Shown here in pieces: positions 53,301 through 61,160 of a stretch of DNA of 64,000 bases (position 1 is the stretch's first letter; every line of letters begins with the position of its first letter). The stretch lies in contig NZ_JAHONA010000010.1 in NCBI RefSeq assembly GCF_019131995.1, forward strand, positions 1 to 64,000, read 5' to 3'. This DNA comes from Collinsella aerofaciens (GTDB lineage: Bacteria > Actinomycetota > Coriobacteriia > Coriobacteriales > Coriobacteriaceae). Below the pieces are notes generated by a model. It made no database searches and was not told where the DNA came from. It saw only the letters and a list, made by a program, of their open reading frames with translations. The position numbers and the translations under genes are program-made.

Positions 53301-53684
53301 CTATACCGCGGCTCTTGCCTTCCGCGCCTCGTGGCGCTCGGCGATCGAGAAGAGCTTGGTCTGGACGTTCCGGACATCTGGCACCCCCTCGTGGCCGTCG
53401 GTTATGCCGAGCTGCTTGTTGAGTTGCCTGATCTCCGCCGACGCGGTCTTCAGGGTCGCTATCTGCGGGAAGGACTTCAGGTCCCCCATGTCGTTCTGGT
53501 AGGCGGTCTGCTCGCCGAAGCTGTCCAGCTCGTCCTGGGCGAGCTCGACGATCTTGTACCACTGGCACAGCAGCGCGAGCGTCGGAGCGTCGGCCTGGGT
53601 GAACGAGCGGCCTGCCGTGAGCTCGTCCCACTTGGCGCTCTTCACGGGGTCGCCGGCGACCGCGGCGGGCTTCTCGAGGGACAT
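53301..53684 (-). CDS. Terminase small subunit (P27-like)
   Basis: 127 aa, helical. AGRSFTQADAPTLALLCQWY and TASAEIRQLNKQLGIT are typical of P27-type small subunits. Ends 7 bp before terminase large. Confidence 0.75.
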   Translation of the reverse strand: MSLEKPAAVAGDPVKSAKWDELTAGRSFTQADAPTLALLCQWYKIVELAQDELDSFGEQTAYQNDMGDLKSFPQIATLKTASAEIRQLNKQLGITDGHEGVPDVRNVQTKLFSIAERHEARKARAAV

Positions 53685-53704
53685 CCGCCACCTCCAATCG
53701 GCAT

Positions 53705-53735
53705 AAAAAAGCCGCCCCTGGGGGACGGCTTTAAA
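53705..53735 (-). terminator. Terminator before terminase genes
   Basis: AAAGCCG(C/T)CCCC stem with A/T runs on both sides. Bidirectional shape. Confidence 0.75.
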
Positions 53736-53755
53736 AAATCCTGAATACCGGCAAC

Positions 53756-53971
53756 CTATCTGAACTGCGAGAGCATCTCGGCGTACGGGCTCAGCTCGGG
53801 CGGCTCATAGATGATGTCGCCGCCGTCTTCGGTGCGGTAGTTTCCCGGCGGGAGGTACCTGCCGTTGGGAAGCAGGCAGAGGTTCCCGCGCCACTTGACG
53901 CCGTTGGGCATCATCGCCGTGCCGAACTCGTCCTCGTCAAACTCGAAATCGTAGTCAACGTCGTATGCCAT
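53756..53971 (-). CDS. Small acidic phage protein
   Basis: 71 aa, MAYDVDYDFEFDEDEFGTAM onward, very acidic N-terminus then WRGNLCLLPNGRYLPPGNY. Could be a DNA mimic or structural co-factor. No family recognised. Confidence 0.6.
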   Translation of the reverse strand: MAYDVDYDFEFDEDEFGTAMMPNGVKWRGNLCLLPNGRYLPPGNYRTEDGGDIIYEPPELSPYAEMLSQFR

Positions 53972-53987
53972 CTGGCATCAACCCCTA

Positions 53988-54650
53988 TCACGCATAGGTG
54001 CCGGTCTTCTGGGTCACGAGAAGCCCGCTTTTCTTCGGTTGCTTCTCATAGCTGATCTCAATGCCTATTTTAGCAAACTCCGAGGTGTAGGCCTTGTTCA
54101 TAGCTCTCCACATCGCGATTTCGCTCTGGTATTTCCTGCTCATGACCGAAGCGTCGGCTCGCTTTGCGGCAGACTTGACGGCCTTGCCGCTCACGCTTTT
54201 CGTCACGAGCGCGGAATAGGTCCCCTCGTTCGACGTCGCGACGATCCTTTTGACGCGTCCTCCGCTCCTGTTGTAGGCCGAGGCGATGTATTCCAGGTCG
54301 CCGCCGGAAAGCGGGCCTCCCCATTTGCGGCCGTCCGCGCCGCCATGAGGATGGTTATGGATAATCGTCGAGACGCCCTTTTCATGGGCGACGGCGGACA
54401 GCGGTGCGACTCTGGTCGACCCTTCATTACCAGTCGACCCCAGCGCATGGACATATCCCGCGTCATCGATATAGGCCGAGTGCTCGTACCTATTGTCCAT
54501 CAGCTGCTCGCGAAAGCGGGCTATGGCAGACTCCACCGTCGTTCCCCCAGCAGTGCCCTTGTTCAGGGATGCGACCGCGTAGGCTGACAGTGTCGATCCG
54601 TCCTTGGCTGAACGCTTGCCGGAGTAAGAGTATGAGCCCCTACCTCCCAC
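53988..54650 (-). CDS. JAMM/JAB-like metallopeptidase-type phage protein
   Basis: About 220 aa from GTG 54650 (GGAGG 8 bp upstream); an ATG at 54704 would enlarge the overlap with the ParB gene. STIIHNHPHGGAD, then GGPLSGGDLEYIA, form a HxHP...SxxD pattern like JAMM/RadC metal sites. N-terminal SVGGRGSYSYSGKRSAKDG is low complexity. Similar Rad-C/JAB proteins cut isopeptide bonds or act in anti-defence, but no activity can be claimed. Confidence 0.6.
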   Translation of the reverse strand: MGGRGSYSYSGKRSAKDGSTLSAYAVASLNKGTAGGTTVESAIARFREQLMDNRYEHSAYIDDAGYVHALGSTGNEGSTRVAPLSAVAHEKGVSTIIHNHPHGGADGRKWGGPLSGGDLEYIASAYNRSGGRVKRIVATSNEGTYSALVTKSVSGKAVKSAAKRADASVMSRKYQSEIAMWRAMNKAYTSEFAKIGIEISYEKQPKKSGLLVTQKTGTYA

Positions 54651-55656
54651 GGAAACCGCCTCCCTTGTACTCGACGACCTCGCAGCCGCCGAAATCGAAT
54701 CCAATGTCGCCGCCGTAGGGCAGCACGCGCGCGGGCTCCAGGCGACTCATTGCCTCCGCCATGCCCTCGCGCCAGACGGCCAGGGCGTTCTCGTCCCCCT
54801 TCACGCCGACGGTCGACACGGCGACGGTCGAGCGGCGCGGGACGCCGTCGAACGCGAAGCGGAAGCTCCGGCGCTGCGCCCACGACAGGGTCGGGACTAC
54901 ACGGAGGCCCTGCTCCTGCCACCAGTGGCCGAGCGCCTGGGAGCGGTAGCGGTTCCACCGCTGCATGGCATCGGGCATGTCGAGGTAGAGCGAGAAGTCG
55001 GGCGTGAGGACGCAGTCGAAGCCGCGCAGGCACTCGAGGTAGGCGGCGGGGCGTGCCCACACGCGCTCGAACTGGTAGTCGTCGATAAAGAAGTGGCAGC
55101 AGCGGCCGGCCTTGTCGGCCTCGGGGGTGCTCTTGGCGTAGTTGAACCCGATCATGTCCGCCGGCTTGGCCATGCACCGCTTCATGCGGGGCATGCCGTC
55201 GCGGCCGCAGTCGGATCGGCTGACGAGGCGCAGGTTGTACGCGTCGTCCGTCCTCAGGCGCTCGTGGCCGTAGTCGAGCCGCTTGCTCTTGAAGTCCAGC
55301 CCGAACCTCGACATATCGAAGTCCTTGAGGCTGCGGACCTCCTCGCGCAGCATCGACTTGTTCCAGGTCGCCACCTCGCCGGTCTTGTTGTCGGCGATGC
55401 GGAAGGCCTTGATCTGATCGTCGGTCAGGTCGTCGCAGTACTCGATCTTGGAGTCGGGGATCTCGTCCCACCCCAGGAATCTGCAGGCCTCGACGCGCGT
55501 GTGCCCCCATACAATAACCGGGCGCTCGCGGCTCTCCAGGCCGATGGTCCCGCGCAGCCCGAACTCCTTGATGGAGTCGGCGACCACGGGGACGGCGGAG
55601 GCGTTGTGCCGGGCGTTTCGCTCATATGGGACGATGTCGTGTATCTTCACGTACAC
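54640..55656 (-). CDS. ParB N-terminal domain fused to DUF4417
   Basis: 338 aa. Residues 1-110 have a ParB/Srx fold (KIHDIVPYERNARHNASAVP, PVIVWGHTRVEACRFLG, IKAFRIADNKTGE). Residues ~170-330 (FSLYLDMPDAMQRWNRYRSQ, VPTLSWAQRRSFRFAFDGVP, STVAVSTVGVKGD) match DUF4417. This fusion is common next to phage packaging genes. Possible CTP-dependent DNA-binding or modification role. Confidence 0.8.
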   Translation of the reverse strand: MYVKIHDIVPYERNARHNASAVPVVADSIKEFGLRGTIGLESRERPVIVWGHTRVEACRFLGWDEIPDSKIEYCDDLTDDQIKAFRIADNKTGEVATWNKSMLREEVRSLKDFDMSRFGLDFKSKRLDYGHERLRTDDAYNLRLVSRSDCGRDGMPRMKRCMAKPADMIGFNYAKSTPEADKAGRCCHFFIDDYQFERVWARPAAYLECLRGFDCVLTPDFSLYLDMPDAMQRWNRYRSQALGHWWQEQGLRVVPTLSWAQRRSFRFAFDGVPRRSTVAVSTVGVKGDENALAVWREGMAEAMSRLEPARVLPYGGDIGFDFGGCEVVEYKGGGFRGR

Positions 55657-55805
55657 ACCCGCCTAGTTTTTCTCGGTTTAGCTGCGGTTTTGGCTTGACT
55701 TCCGTAAAAAAGCGTATTCGGGGGTATTGCGGCCCTGGCGCGGGATGGTGGCCTGCCTCCATCCGTCAAAAGACCCCCGTGGGGTCGAGCGCCGGGGCGC
55801 ATCCC

Positions 55806-56213
55806 CTACCATGAGGTCGTTTGCCGCGGCTGTTTCTCGGGCGCGGACGGGGGACTAATAAAGGGAATACGTTCGGACTTGAGCGCCTTGCACAGCTCGA
55901 CGAAGGACTCAGGAGAGTTCCACGCGGCGAGATGCTCGCGGAGGGCGCGGCGTACGGCCGAGACCTCGGCGACGCTGCGGGCGCGGCGCCAGTTGTTGCA
56001 GCAGCGGTGCGCGGCGGCGACGTTGTCGCGGTCGAAGGGCGATCCGCCGCGGCTGACCGGGACGAGCTCATCGCACTCGAAGGCCCCGGGGTTGCCCGGC
56101 GGCACCCCGTAGTCTATGGGTAGCCCACATATCCAGCAGGGCCTGCCCTGCGAGCGGAGCCACCGCACGACATGGCGGCGGCGGGCGCCGTTGGCCTTGC
56201 GCGGGTTGCCCAT
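55806..56213 (-). CDS. HNH endonuclease
   Basis: 135 aa. RPCWICGLPI with CDELVPVSRGGSPFDRDNVA and HRCCNNWRRAR gives the CxxC...H...N...HxxCN layout of phage HNH nucleases that assist terminase at packaging. Confidence 0.85.
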   Translation of the reverse strand: MGNPRKANGARRRHVVRWLRSQGRPCWICGLPIDYGVPPGNPGAFECDELVPVSRGGSPFDRDNVAAAHRCCNNWRRARSVAEVSAVRRALREHLAAWNSPESFVELCKALKSERIPFISPPSAPEKQPRQTTSW

Positions 56214-56216
56214 CCC

Positions 56217-56426
56217 CTACCACTCCACCGGGGAGCGCCCTCGGTTGGACATGCACGCCTCGATGCCCCCGTAGCGCAACGCCTCCAGGCGCACGCCCCC
56301 GGCACCCCCCGGTCGGCGGCGGGGCGCCGCCGTGACCCCCAGGGCGCGGCGGAACGCCCACGCCATGACCGTGTCGTGGCGGCGGGCGGATCGCGCGATG
56401 TACTCTCGGCTGACCACGGGCATCAT
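56217..56426 (-). CDS. Small basic phage protein
   Basis: 69 aa, basic, starting MPVVSREYIARSARRHDTVM (after a first Met). Stop 3 bp before the HNH gene. First gene after the iteron-linked promoter. No family recognised. Confidence 0.5.
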   Translation of the reverse strand: MMPVVSREYIARSARRHDTVMAWAFRRALGVTAAPRRRPGGAGGVRLEALRYGGIEACMSNRGRSPVEW

Positions 56427-56559
56427 CCCCTATTGAATTAAACGCAATAGTAAGGCCGGAGTCCCTGAACTGCTGAAGGGAACCCCGGCCACTCATCTGT
56501 GCTTCCACGCACATCCGACCCGCACACCCGCGCGGGCGGCGCTGCGAATCGACACCCTA

Positions 56560-56565
56560 GTTATA
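56560..56565 (-). promoter_or_regulatory. Putative late promoter -10 box
   Basis: Minus strand TATAAC, 134 bp upstream of 56426. The region where a -35 should be is the edge of the iteron array, so activator-dependent transcription is likely. Confidence 0.4.
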
Positions 56566-56580
56566 TCCCAATCGCAACGT

Positions 56581-56670
56581 GCAACGGTGTGCAATTGTGT
56601 GCAATCGCGTGCAACTGTAGGCAATTGTGTGCAACCGCGTGCAACCGCGTGCAATCGCGCGCAGTCCGTA
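56581..56670. repeat. Nine tandem 10-bp iterons
   Basis: Units of GCAAYYGYGT follow each other with exact 10-bp register (56581, 56591 ... 56661), plus a loosely matching GCAACGT just before. One helical turn per unit puts all sites on the same DNA face. Located between a terminator and a promoter, next to the regulator gene at 56728. Confidence 0.85.
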
Positions 56671-56681
56671 GGCAAAGAGAA

Positions 56682-56705
56682 ACCCGCCGGCGCGGGGCCG
56701 ACGGG
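56682..56705 (-). terminator. Terminator of early operon
   Basis: Minus-strand CCCGTCGGCC / GCGCCGGCGGG-type stem then TTTCTCTTT, 23 bp after the regulator gene. Confidence 0.65.
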
Positions 56706-56727
56706 CAACGATAGAGATATATGCGGC

Positions 56728-57180
56728 TCAGACTGCAGCGCGGCCAAGACCCGATCGGGCGGCCGCCAGACCGACCATATCCGTCCAGTCCAGGGCGGCA
56801 CACAGGTCGGAGTTCACCGACCTCACCGATACGCCCAGCGTCCCCGCGATCTCCTGCAGCGTGCGGTCCTCGCAGTAGCGCAGCTCCAGCACGTCTCCCC
56901 AGCGCTTGCCGGGGTTGGCCGAGCGCACGCCCGCGCAGAGCTCGCGCCCGCGCTCCACCTCGCGCCGCAGCTCCGACAGCTCCGCGCCGCTGCGGCGCTC
57001 ATAGTCGATCCTGTCATCCGTCGAGCGCATGAAGTCCGTCCCGTGCGCGCCCTTGCCCACGGCGTCGTAGCGCTGGGCGCGGACCTGCTCGCGCGCCTGC
57101 ATCGACTCGATGACCGCCAGGCGGCGGTCGATGCCGCGCTGGGCGGCCCGTACAGTCTCCAGATATTCCCTTGCGTCCAT
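56728..57180 (-). CDS. ArpU/sigma-70 region 4-like late regulator
   Basis: 150 aa. N-terminal coiled coil (AAQRGIDRRLAVIESMQARE), then a C-terminal helix-turn-helix (DRTLQEIAGTLGVSVRSVNS) like sigma region 4. This build is shared with ArpU/RinA-type phage late-gene activators. The iteron array lies immediately downstream, upstream of the late operon. Confidence 0.7.
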   Translation of the reverse strand: MDAREYLETVRAAQRGIDRRLAVIESMQAREQVRAQRYDAVGKGAHGTDFMRSTDDRIDYERRSGAELSELRREVERGRELCAGVRSANPGKRWGDVLELRYCEDRTLQEIAGTLGVSVRSVNSDLCAALDWTDMVGLAAARSGLGRAAV

Positions 57181-57242
57181 GTGACCTCCCGCGTGGTACC
57201 ATGCTCTACGCCATATAGAGGATGCCGGGAGGCGTCTTTGCC

Positions 57243-57276
57243 AAAGGCCGCCGGCGCTCCAACGCCAGCGGCCTTA
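57243..57276 (-). terminator. Terminator upstream of regulator gene
   Basis: AAGGCCGCTGGCG-TTGGA-GCGCCGGCGGCCTTT stem on the minus strand (arms given separately). Confidence 0.8.
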
Positions 57277-57299
57277 ATTATATATCTACCTGCGGAAAC

Positions 57300-57548
57300 T
57301 CAATATCTCATCGCGACCTCGCGGCGCATGGCCATGATCTCATCGTGCGCCGGGCCCGTGGGCGCCAGGTAACGGTCGACCTTGTCGCTCTTCGGCCTGG
57401 CGCCCCTGCGCCTAGCCTCCTTCGCGCGGTCCTGCTCGTGCTTTCGCCGGCAGTCCTCCGAGCAGTACTTGGCCTTCGGCGCCTGCGGGATGAAGATCCT
57501 CCCGCAGACCGCGCAGTTCCTCTCCTGCACGTCCCACATCACGGTCAT
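57300..57548 (-). CDS. Small zinc-finger phage protein
   Basis: 82 aa from ATG 57548, in a 4-bp ATGA overlap with the gene before; an ATG at 57566 is also open. ERNCAVCGRIFIPQ and AKYCSEDCRRKHEQDRAKEA form a four-cysteine zinc finger; basic tail. Confidence 0.7.
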   Translation of the reverse strand: MTVMWDVQERNCAVCGRIFIPQAPKAKYCSEDCRRKHEQDRAKEARRRGARPKSDKVDRYLAPTGPAHDEIMAMRREVAMRY

Positions 57549-57649
57549 CTCATCGACCTTCTGCACCTGCAGGCGCGACGCGCCTCGATGCTCTTGCGCA
57601 CGCGGCGGTTCTCGACGAGAATCCGCCGCAGCTTCTCAAACAACCTCAT
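57545..57649 (-). CDS. 34-aa basic phage peptide
   Basis: MRLFEKLRRILVENRRVRKS onward, with ATGA overlaps at both ends (57649/57646 and 57548/57545), which supports translation. Confidence 0.5.
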   Translation of the reverse strand: MRLFEKLRRILVENRRVRKSIEARRACRCRRSMR

Positions 57650-57963
57650 TGCCTAGCCCTCCTCGACCTCTTGAGCGCGCGGGCCCGGTCGCGCTCTAGC
57701 GCCCGCGCCCTCCGCTCCGTCTCCCCGATCTGCGACGCCGTCACCCGCGGCGCGTCTGCCCGACCGTGCGCGAGCATGGCCACCGCCTGGCGGAACGGCG
57801 GCAGGTCCATGCTTCCCCACGCGATGCTGTTCGACATCCCGCAGGCGGGGCATTTCACGCTCATCACGTTGGGCTTGGTCAGGGAACGCTCGCGCACGTC
57901 CTCCATCTTGGGCTCGACCCCGCACCGGGGGCACGCCTTGAACTCGACATCGTTAAAGGTCAT
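57646..57963 (-). CDS. Zinc-ribbon phage protein
   Basis: 105 aa. FKACPRCGVEPKM and VKCPACGMSNSIAWG supply two CxxC pairs of a zinc ribbon (Lar-like restriction-alleviation style). Basic helical tail. Lar-like role only a guess. Confidence 0.65.
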   Translation of the reverse strand: MTFNDVEFKACPRCGVEPKMEDVRERSLTKPNVMSVKCPACGMSNSIAWGSMDLPPFRQAVAMLAHGRADAPRVTASQIGETERRARALERDRARALKRSRRARQ

Positions 57964-58453
57964 AACTCACTCCTGTCTCGTTGAACACATCCCACGTCGT
58001 TCGCCACCTCGAGTACGAGTCCATCAGCATCGCCCAGAGCAGGCAGAGTGTCGAATCTTCCCTCAGGCTCTTCGCGGCTTGCATCCGAAGGTCGTACGTA
58101 AGCCGCAGGGCGCCGCCGTTGTCGGGGCAGTAGACCTGCACGCCAAACGGCAGGAGACGCTCATCGTACAGCTCGTGTGCGAGGTCCCGGGGACACACGA
58201 GCTAGTTCTCGTCGCCGAGGAACGTGAGGCCGTGGCCACTCTTGAAGTCCGCCATGCACGACTTGACCTCGACGAATACGAATTTCCCGTGCTCGAGCGC
58301 CGCATTCCGCCCTCCACTGCCCGGAGAGAACGCCACGAAGTCGACCCTATGGTCGGGATCGACCCAGACCTCCTGCGCGACGATGGCGAACTGCCTGCGG
58401 AGCTTCTTGGCCACCTTCTCGGACAGATCGGCGGTCACGTCCTTGCGGTTCAT
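57953..58453 (-). pseudogene. MmcB-like PD-(D/E)XK protein split by in-frame TAG
   Basis: One frame of 166 codons interrupted at 58202-58204. First part (83 aa): RVDFVAFSPGSGG and KFVFVEVKSCMADFKSG hold the D...ExK nuclease-like core. It ends FLGDEN-TAG. The second part continues LVCPRDLAHELYDERLLPFG, VYCPDNGG, which is needed for the fold. TAG most simply replaces a Tyr codon. Either a nonsense mutation or amber read-through. Confidence 0.7.
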
Positions 58454-58468
58454 TTGTCCTCACACCCA

Positions 58469-58579
58469 TTACTTTCCAGAAACCAGGGCACGAGCCTGCC
58501 GACCATGGCGACGGTCTCCAGCGTCCTCGGCGATCTCGTTGAGCAGATATGCCTTCAAATCCTTATAGCTCTCGTTCAC
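58469..58579 (-). CDS. 36-aa phage peptide
   Basis: GTG start right after the upstream stop, GGAG 7 bp before it. MNESYKDLKAYLLNEIAEDA then a basic tail. No family. Confidence 0.4.
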   Translation of the reverse strand: MNESYKDLKAYLLNEIAEDAGDRRHGRQARALVSGK

Positions 58580-58982
58580 TTAAAGCTCCTCTCCGCAGAA
58601 CGGGCAGTACTTGATGTCCTCGATGTAGGCGTCCGCCGTCACGTCGGCGCTGACACAGTCGCCGCACGAGCCGTTGACCGAGACGTCTAGCATCACGCTG
58701 GTATCCAGCTCGACCCTGACGATCGGCTCGCCGTCGTATCGGCGCATCAGCGTCATGGAGCCCACGGACCAGTTGCAGCCACCACGGTCGGGGGCAGAGT
58801 GGATGGAGGCGATGTGGGACCCGCCGCAGAAATAGCAGCTCATTCGCCATCCTTAGGCACTCGTCACATACCGAGTATCCCGACTCGCCGAGAATGCCAG
58901 CCATCGGATGCGAGTACTCCCTATAGTTCGGAGTCGGCTTCCCGCACCAAGAGCAGGTGTACATCTTTGGCGCTTCACTCAT
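58563..58982 (-). CDS. ClpX-type zinc-finger protein, 3' end uncertain
   Basis: ATG 58982 overlaps the upstream stop (ATGA) with a GGAAGGGAG ribosome site. The first ~45 residues (MYTCSWCGKPTPNYREY, GYSVCDECLRMANE) are a C4 zinc finger like that of ClpX. Beyond about 58850 the frame runs under the next gene and looks like a shadow. A one-base indel near 58850-58870 probably removed a normal ATGA stop. Confidence 0.4.
   Translation of the reverse strand: MSEAPKMYTCSWCGKPTPNYREYSHPMAGILGESGYSVCDECLRMANELLFLRRVPHRLHPLCPRPWWLQLVRGLHDADAPIRRRADRQGRAGYQRDARRLGQRLVRRLCQRRRDGGRLHRGHQVLPVLRRGALSEREL
58580..58843 (-). CDS. Phage zinc-ribbon protein (Lar-like)
   Basis: 87 aa. MSCYFCGGSHIASIHSAPDR, SCGDCVSADV and IKYCPFCGEEL: several CxxC pairs around a beta domain. 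Common in siphophage early regions. Function unknown. Confidence 0.65.
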   Translation of the reverse strand: MSCYFCGGSHIASIHSAPDRGGCNWSVGSMTLMRRYDGEPIVRVELDTSVMLDVSVNGSCGDCVSADVTADAYIEDIKYCPFCGEEL

Positions 58983-59551
58983 TTCTCGCTCCCTTCCTCC
59001 TTGACCTCCGCCTGCAGGAGGTCCCGCAGAGTGCCGATGCGCTCGATCGCGTCGTCCGGCGTGTGCCCGTCCCACTCGGGCGCTCGGTCGAGCACCCTGC
59101 ACGGGAACATGTCCCAGTAAGGCTCGACGTCGTAGTGGTACGTGGCGGGGCCGGCGGGCGTGTCGATGCCCACGATGAACATGCCGTCGTACATCGTCCC
59201 GTCATGGTGGTGGAGCGACTTCCACGAGAGCCCGCGGAACATGGCCACGATCACCGAGAACAGCACCGCCCGGTGGTGGTAGAGCTCGTCGAACGTGTGG
59301 TATCCGTCCGACGTGGAGCCCGTGACGGGCTCGGGCTCTATGAGCCGGACGAGTTCACGCACCTCATCGATGTAGACGTTCACAATGCCGCCGACATCAC
59401 GGGACGGATGAAGCCCGAGCGCATACAGGACATCCTCCCCGTCGGTGACGCTCGTGACAGTCGGCCACGCGAAGGGGTTTTCTACGGTCTCGACTTTGAG
59501 GCCCCGCATGAGCCTCTTAACGTCCTTGAACCACTCGTTTCTGTCTCTCAC
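58979..59551 (-). CDS. Conserved phage early protein (YHTFDELYHHR)
   Basis: 190 aa from GTG 59551, GGAG 6 bp upstream, overlapping the previous gene by 4 bp. SDGYHTFDELYHHRAVLFSV and MYDGMFIVGIDTPAGPATYH, then EWDGHTPDDAIERI, are strongly conserved in many phages. Function unestablished. Confidence 0.75.
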   Translation of the reverse strand: MRDRNEWFKDVKRLMRGLKVETVENPFAWPTVTSVTDGEDVLYALGLHPSRDVGGIVNVYIDEVRELVRLIEPEPVTGSTSDGYHTFDELYHHRAVLFSVIVAMFRGLSWKSLHHHDGTMYDGMFIVGIDTPAGPATYHYDVEPYWDMFPCRVLDRAPEWDGHTPDDAIERIGTLRDLLQAEVKEEGSEK

Positions 59552-59754
59552 TTCGTGCTCCAATCCTTCTCGATCTCCTTCTCCTGCGCGACCATGATCA
59601 GCGCCTTGTTGAGGCATCGCCTCGCCTGGCGCAGCTCGCCGCAGATGTCGCACCCCTGTCGCAGTCTGTCGCACTCCCTGAGCGACCTCTTCGCGTCCTC
59701 GAGCCTGCCGATGGCGAGGTCGATCCAGTCGGCAGGTCCGCACGCGTAGCTCAT
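59548..59754 (-). CDS. Small helical phage protein
   Basis: 68 aa; DLAIGRLEDAKRSLRECDRL and CDICGELRQARRCLNKALIM suggest a helical hairpin with three to five Cys. ATGA-type overlaps with both neighbours. Confidence 0.6.
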   Translation of the reverse strand: MSYACGPADWIDLAIGRLEDAKRSLRECDRLRQGCDICGELRQARRCLNKALIMVAQEKEIEKDWSTK

Positions 59755-60122
59755 CGCGACTCACCCCTCACGCCGAATACCTCCGCAAGTATGTCGCCGG
59801 GCGCGGCCACAAACGGATCCGCGCAAATCGGGTCGTACATCACCTCAAGGTAGTCGGGATAGCCGGCGGTTATGCCGACGGTCCAGACCTTCATCTCGGT
59901 CTCCTCGCCTTCGCCGGCGGAATCGTCGGGCTCGTCCACGGGCAGGGACTGGTAGCCCCAGATCACGCTCACCTCGTGCCCGTCAAGGATGGTCTTGGTG
60001 CGCTCGATTCGCATCCGGTAGCCGCCCACCGGCCCCGTGTCCTGCGTGTCGTCGGCCCAGGGAATCCGGTGCCTGTCGAGGGCGTCTCGGTAGGCCCTCA
60101 TCACCGCTGAGATCTCGGTCAA
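59751..60122 (-). CDS. Phage hypothetical protein
   Basis: 123 aa, acidic. RHRIPWADDTQDTGPVGGYR, VIWGYQSLPVDEPDDS and YPDYLEVMYDPICADPFVAA. No family recognised. Overlaps the next gene. Confidence 0.6.
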   Translation of the reverse strand: MTEISAVMRAYRDALDRHRIPWADDTQDTGPVGGYRMRIERTKTILDGHEVSVIWGYQSLPVDEPDDSAGEGEETEMKVWTVGITAGYPDYLEVMYDPICADPFVAAPGDILAEVFGVRGESR

Positions 60123-60150
60123 AACCTCTCTCCTCTCAATCTCAAAAGAA

Positions 60151-60492
60151 TTAGGTGTTCTTTGCGCCGGGGGCTTCCCCGACGGCGTCGTTTCCGCCCT
60201 CTAGCGGCGGGAACCCCATCGCCTGCTGGCCCAGCTGCCCGGCCGCCGTTGGCACACCTTTGGCATACCTCCAGCTTGGCTCCTTGCCGCGCGCGAGTTT
60301 GGCGATGTCCTCGTACAGGTCGGCCTTCTGCTTCCGGCTGGCACGCGCCGCGGCAAGCTTCTGTTTCTTGGCCAGCAGAACGGCCTCCCTGCTCGACATG
60401 ACGTTCGCCATGTAGATGCGCGTTATGTCGAGCGGCCGGCCGTGGGCGGGGTCGGCCTTCTCGTTCCTGAGCATCTCCATGAGCGTGATCAT
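60151..60492 (-). CDS. Phage hypothetical protein
   Basis: 113 aa. MITLMEMLRNEKADPAHGRP then a basic helix (LLAKKQKLAAARASRKQKAD). Overlaps the replication gene stop by 4 bp, so co-translated with it. May be a replication accessory. Confidence 0.55.
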   Translation of the reverse strand: MITLMEMLRNEKADPAHGRPLDITRIYMANVMSSREAVLLAKKQKLAAARASRKQKADLYEDIAKLARGKEPSWRYAKGVPTAAGQLGQQAMGFPPLEGGNDAVGEAPGAKNT

Positions 60493-61160
60493 GACGCCTC
60501 CGCTATCTGGCGCTCGAGCTCGGCTATGAGCTCGTCATCGGTCTTCACGGGCTGCCACACCGCCGCGCGCTCGACCTCCTGGGAGGTCTGCCCGCCCCGC
60601 GCCTTGCGGTCCGCATCGAAGCCGACCTGCTTGCGGCTCCAGTTGCGGGCGAGCGCCCACACATCGGTCACGGGCAGGCCGCTCGGCAGCGTCCAGCCCT
60701 GCGCGGCGTAGTGGTCGAAGAACTGGCGGGCGTCGCCCCGGAGGCAGTTGGCGGCGAAGTACGCCTCCACGTCCTCCGCCGACGGGGGCTCGAAATCATC
60801 GGGCGCTTGGCGGGCCGCGCTATAGCCCGCTAGGGCTATCTCCTTCTCCTTCTCTTTCTGTCGGCTACCCCCTCGCCCGCTGGGTCGGCCACCCCCTTGG
60901 CTACCCCCTTGGCTACCCCCTTGGGTAGCGGCAATGCCGCCTGCCTTGGCGGCCCTCGCCTGCCCCCCGAGACTGCCGTTGACCATGGCGTCGATACGGC
61001 CCCTTGCGAAGGTGAACGCCGCCATGGTCGTCGGCTTCAGCTTGGGCTCGACGCCCTCGTAGCCGTAGCGCAGCATCGCCCTGGCGAGCGCCATGCCCTC
61101 CCTGTCGCCCAGGGCACGGCAGCCCTCGTAGAAGTCCCTGTTGAAGTTGAAGTTATTCAT
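60489..61160 (-). CDS. DUF6291-type replication initiation protein
   Basis: 223 aa from ATG 61160. FYEGCRALGDREGMALARAM, YGYEGVEPKLKPTTMAAFTF match DUF6291. A GSQGGSQGGG linker is encoded by imperfect tandem 12-bp repeats at 60891-60925 and may vary in length. The C-terminal AEDVEAYFAANC, QFFDHYAAQGW is a replisome-organiser-like segment. Likely loads helicase at the phage origin. Confidence 0.7.
   Translation of the reverse strand: MNNFNFNRDFYEGCRALGDREGMALARAMLRYGYEGVEPKLKPTTMAAFTFARGRIDAMVNGSLGGQARAAKAGGIAATQGGSQGGSQGGGRPSGRGGSRQKEKEKEIALAGYSAARQAPDDFEPPSAEDVEAYFAANCLRGDARQFFDHYAAQGWTLPSGLPVTDVWALARNWSRKQVGFDADRKARGGQTSQEVERAAVWQPVKTDDELIAELERQIAEAS

Noticed and set aside
56581..56670. 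Possible CRISPR array
   Set aside because: Period is 10 bp with no spacers. It is a tandem iteron array. No CRISPR repeats or cas genes were seen in the window.
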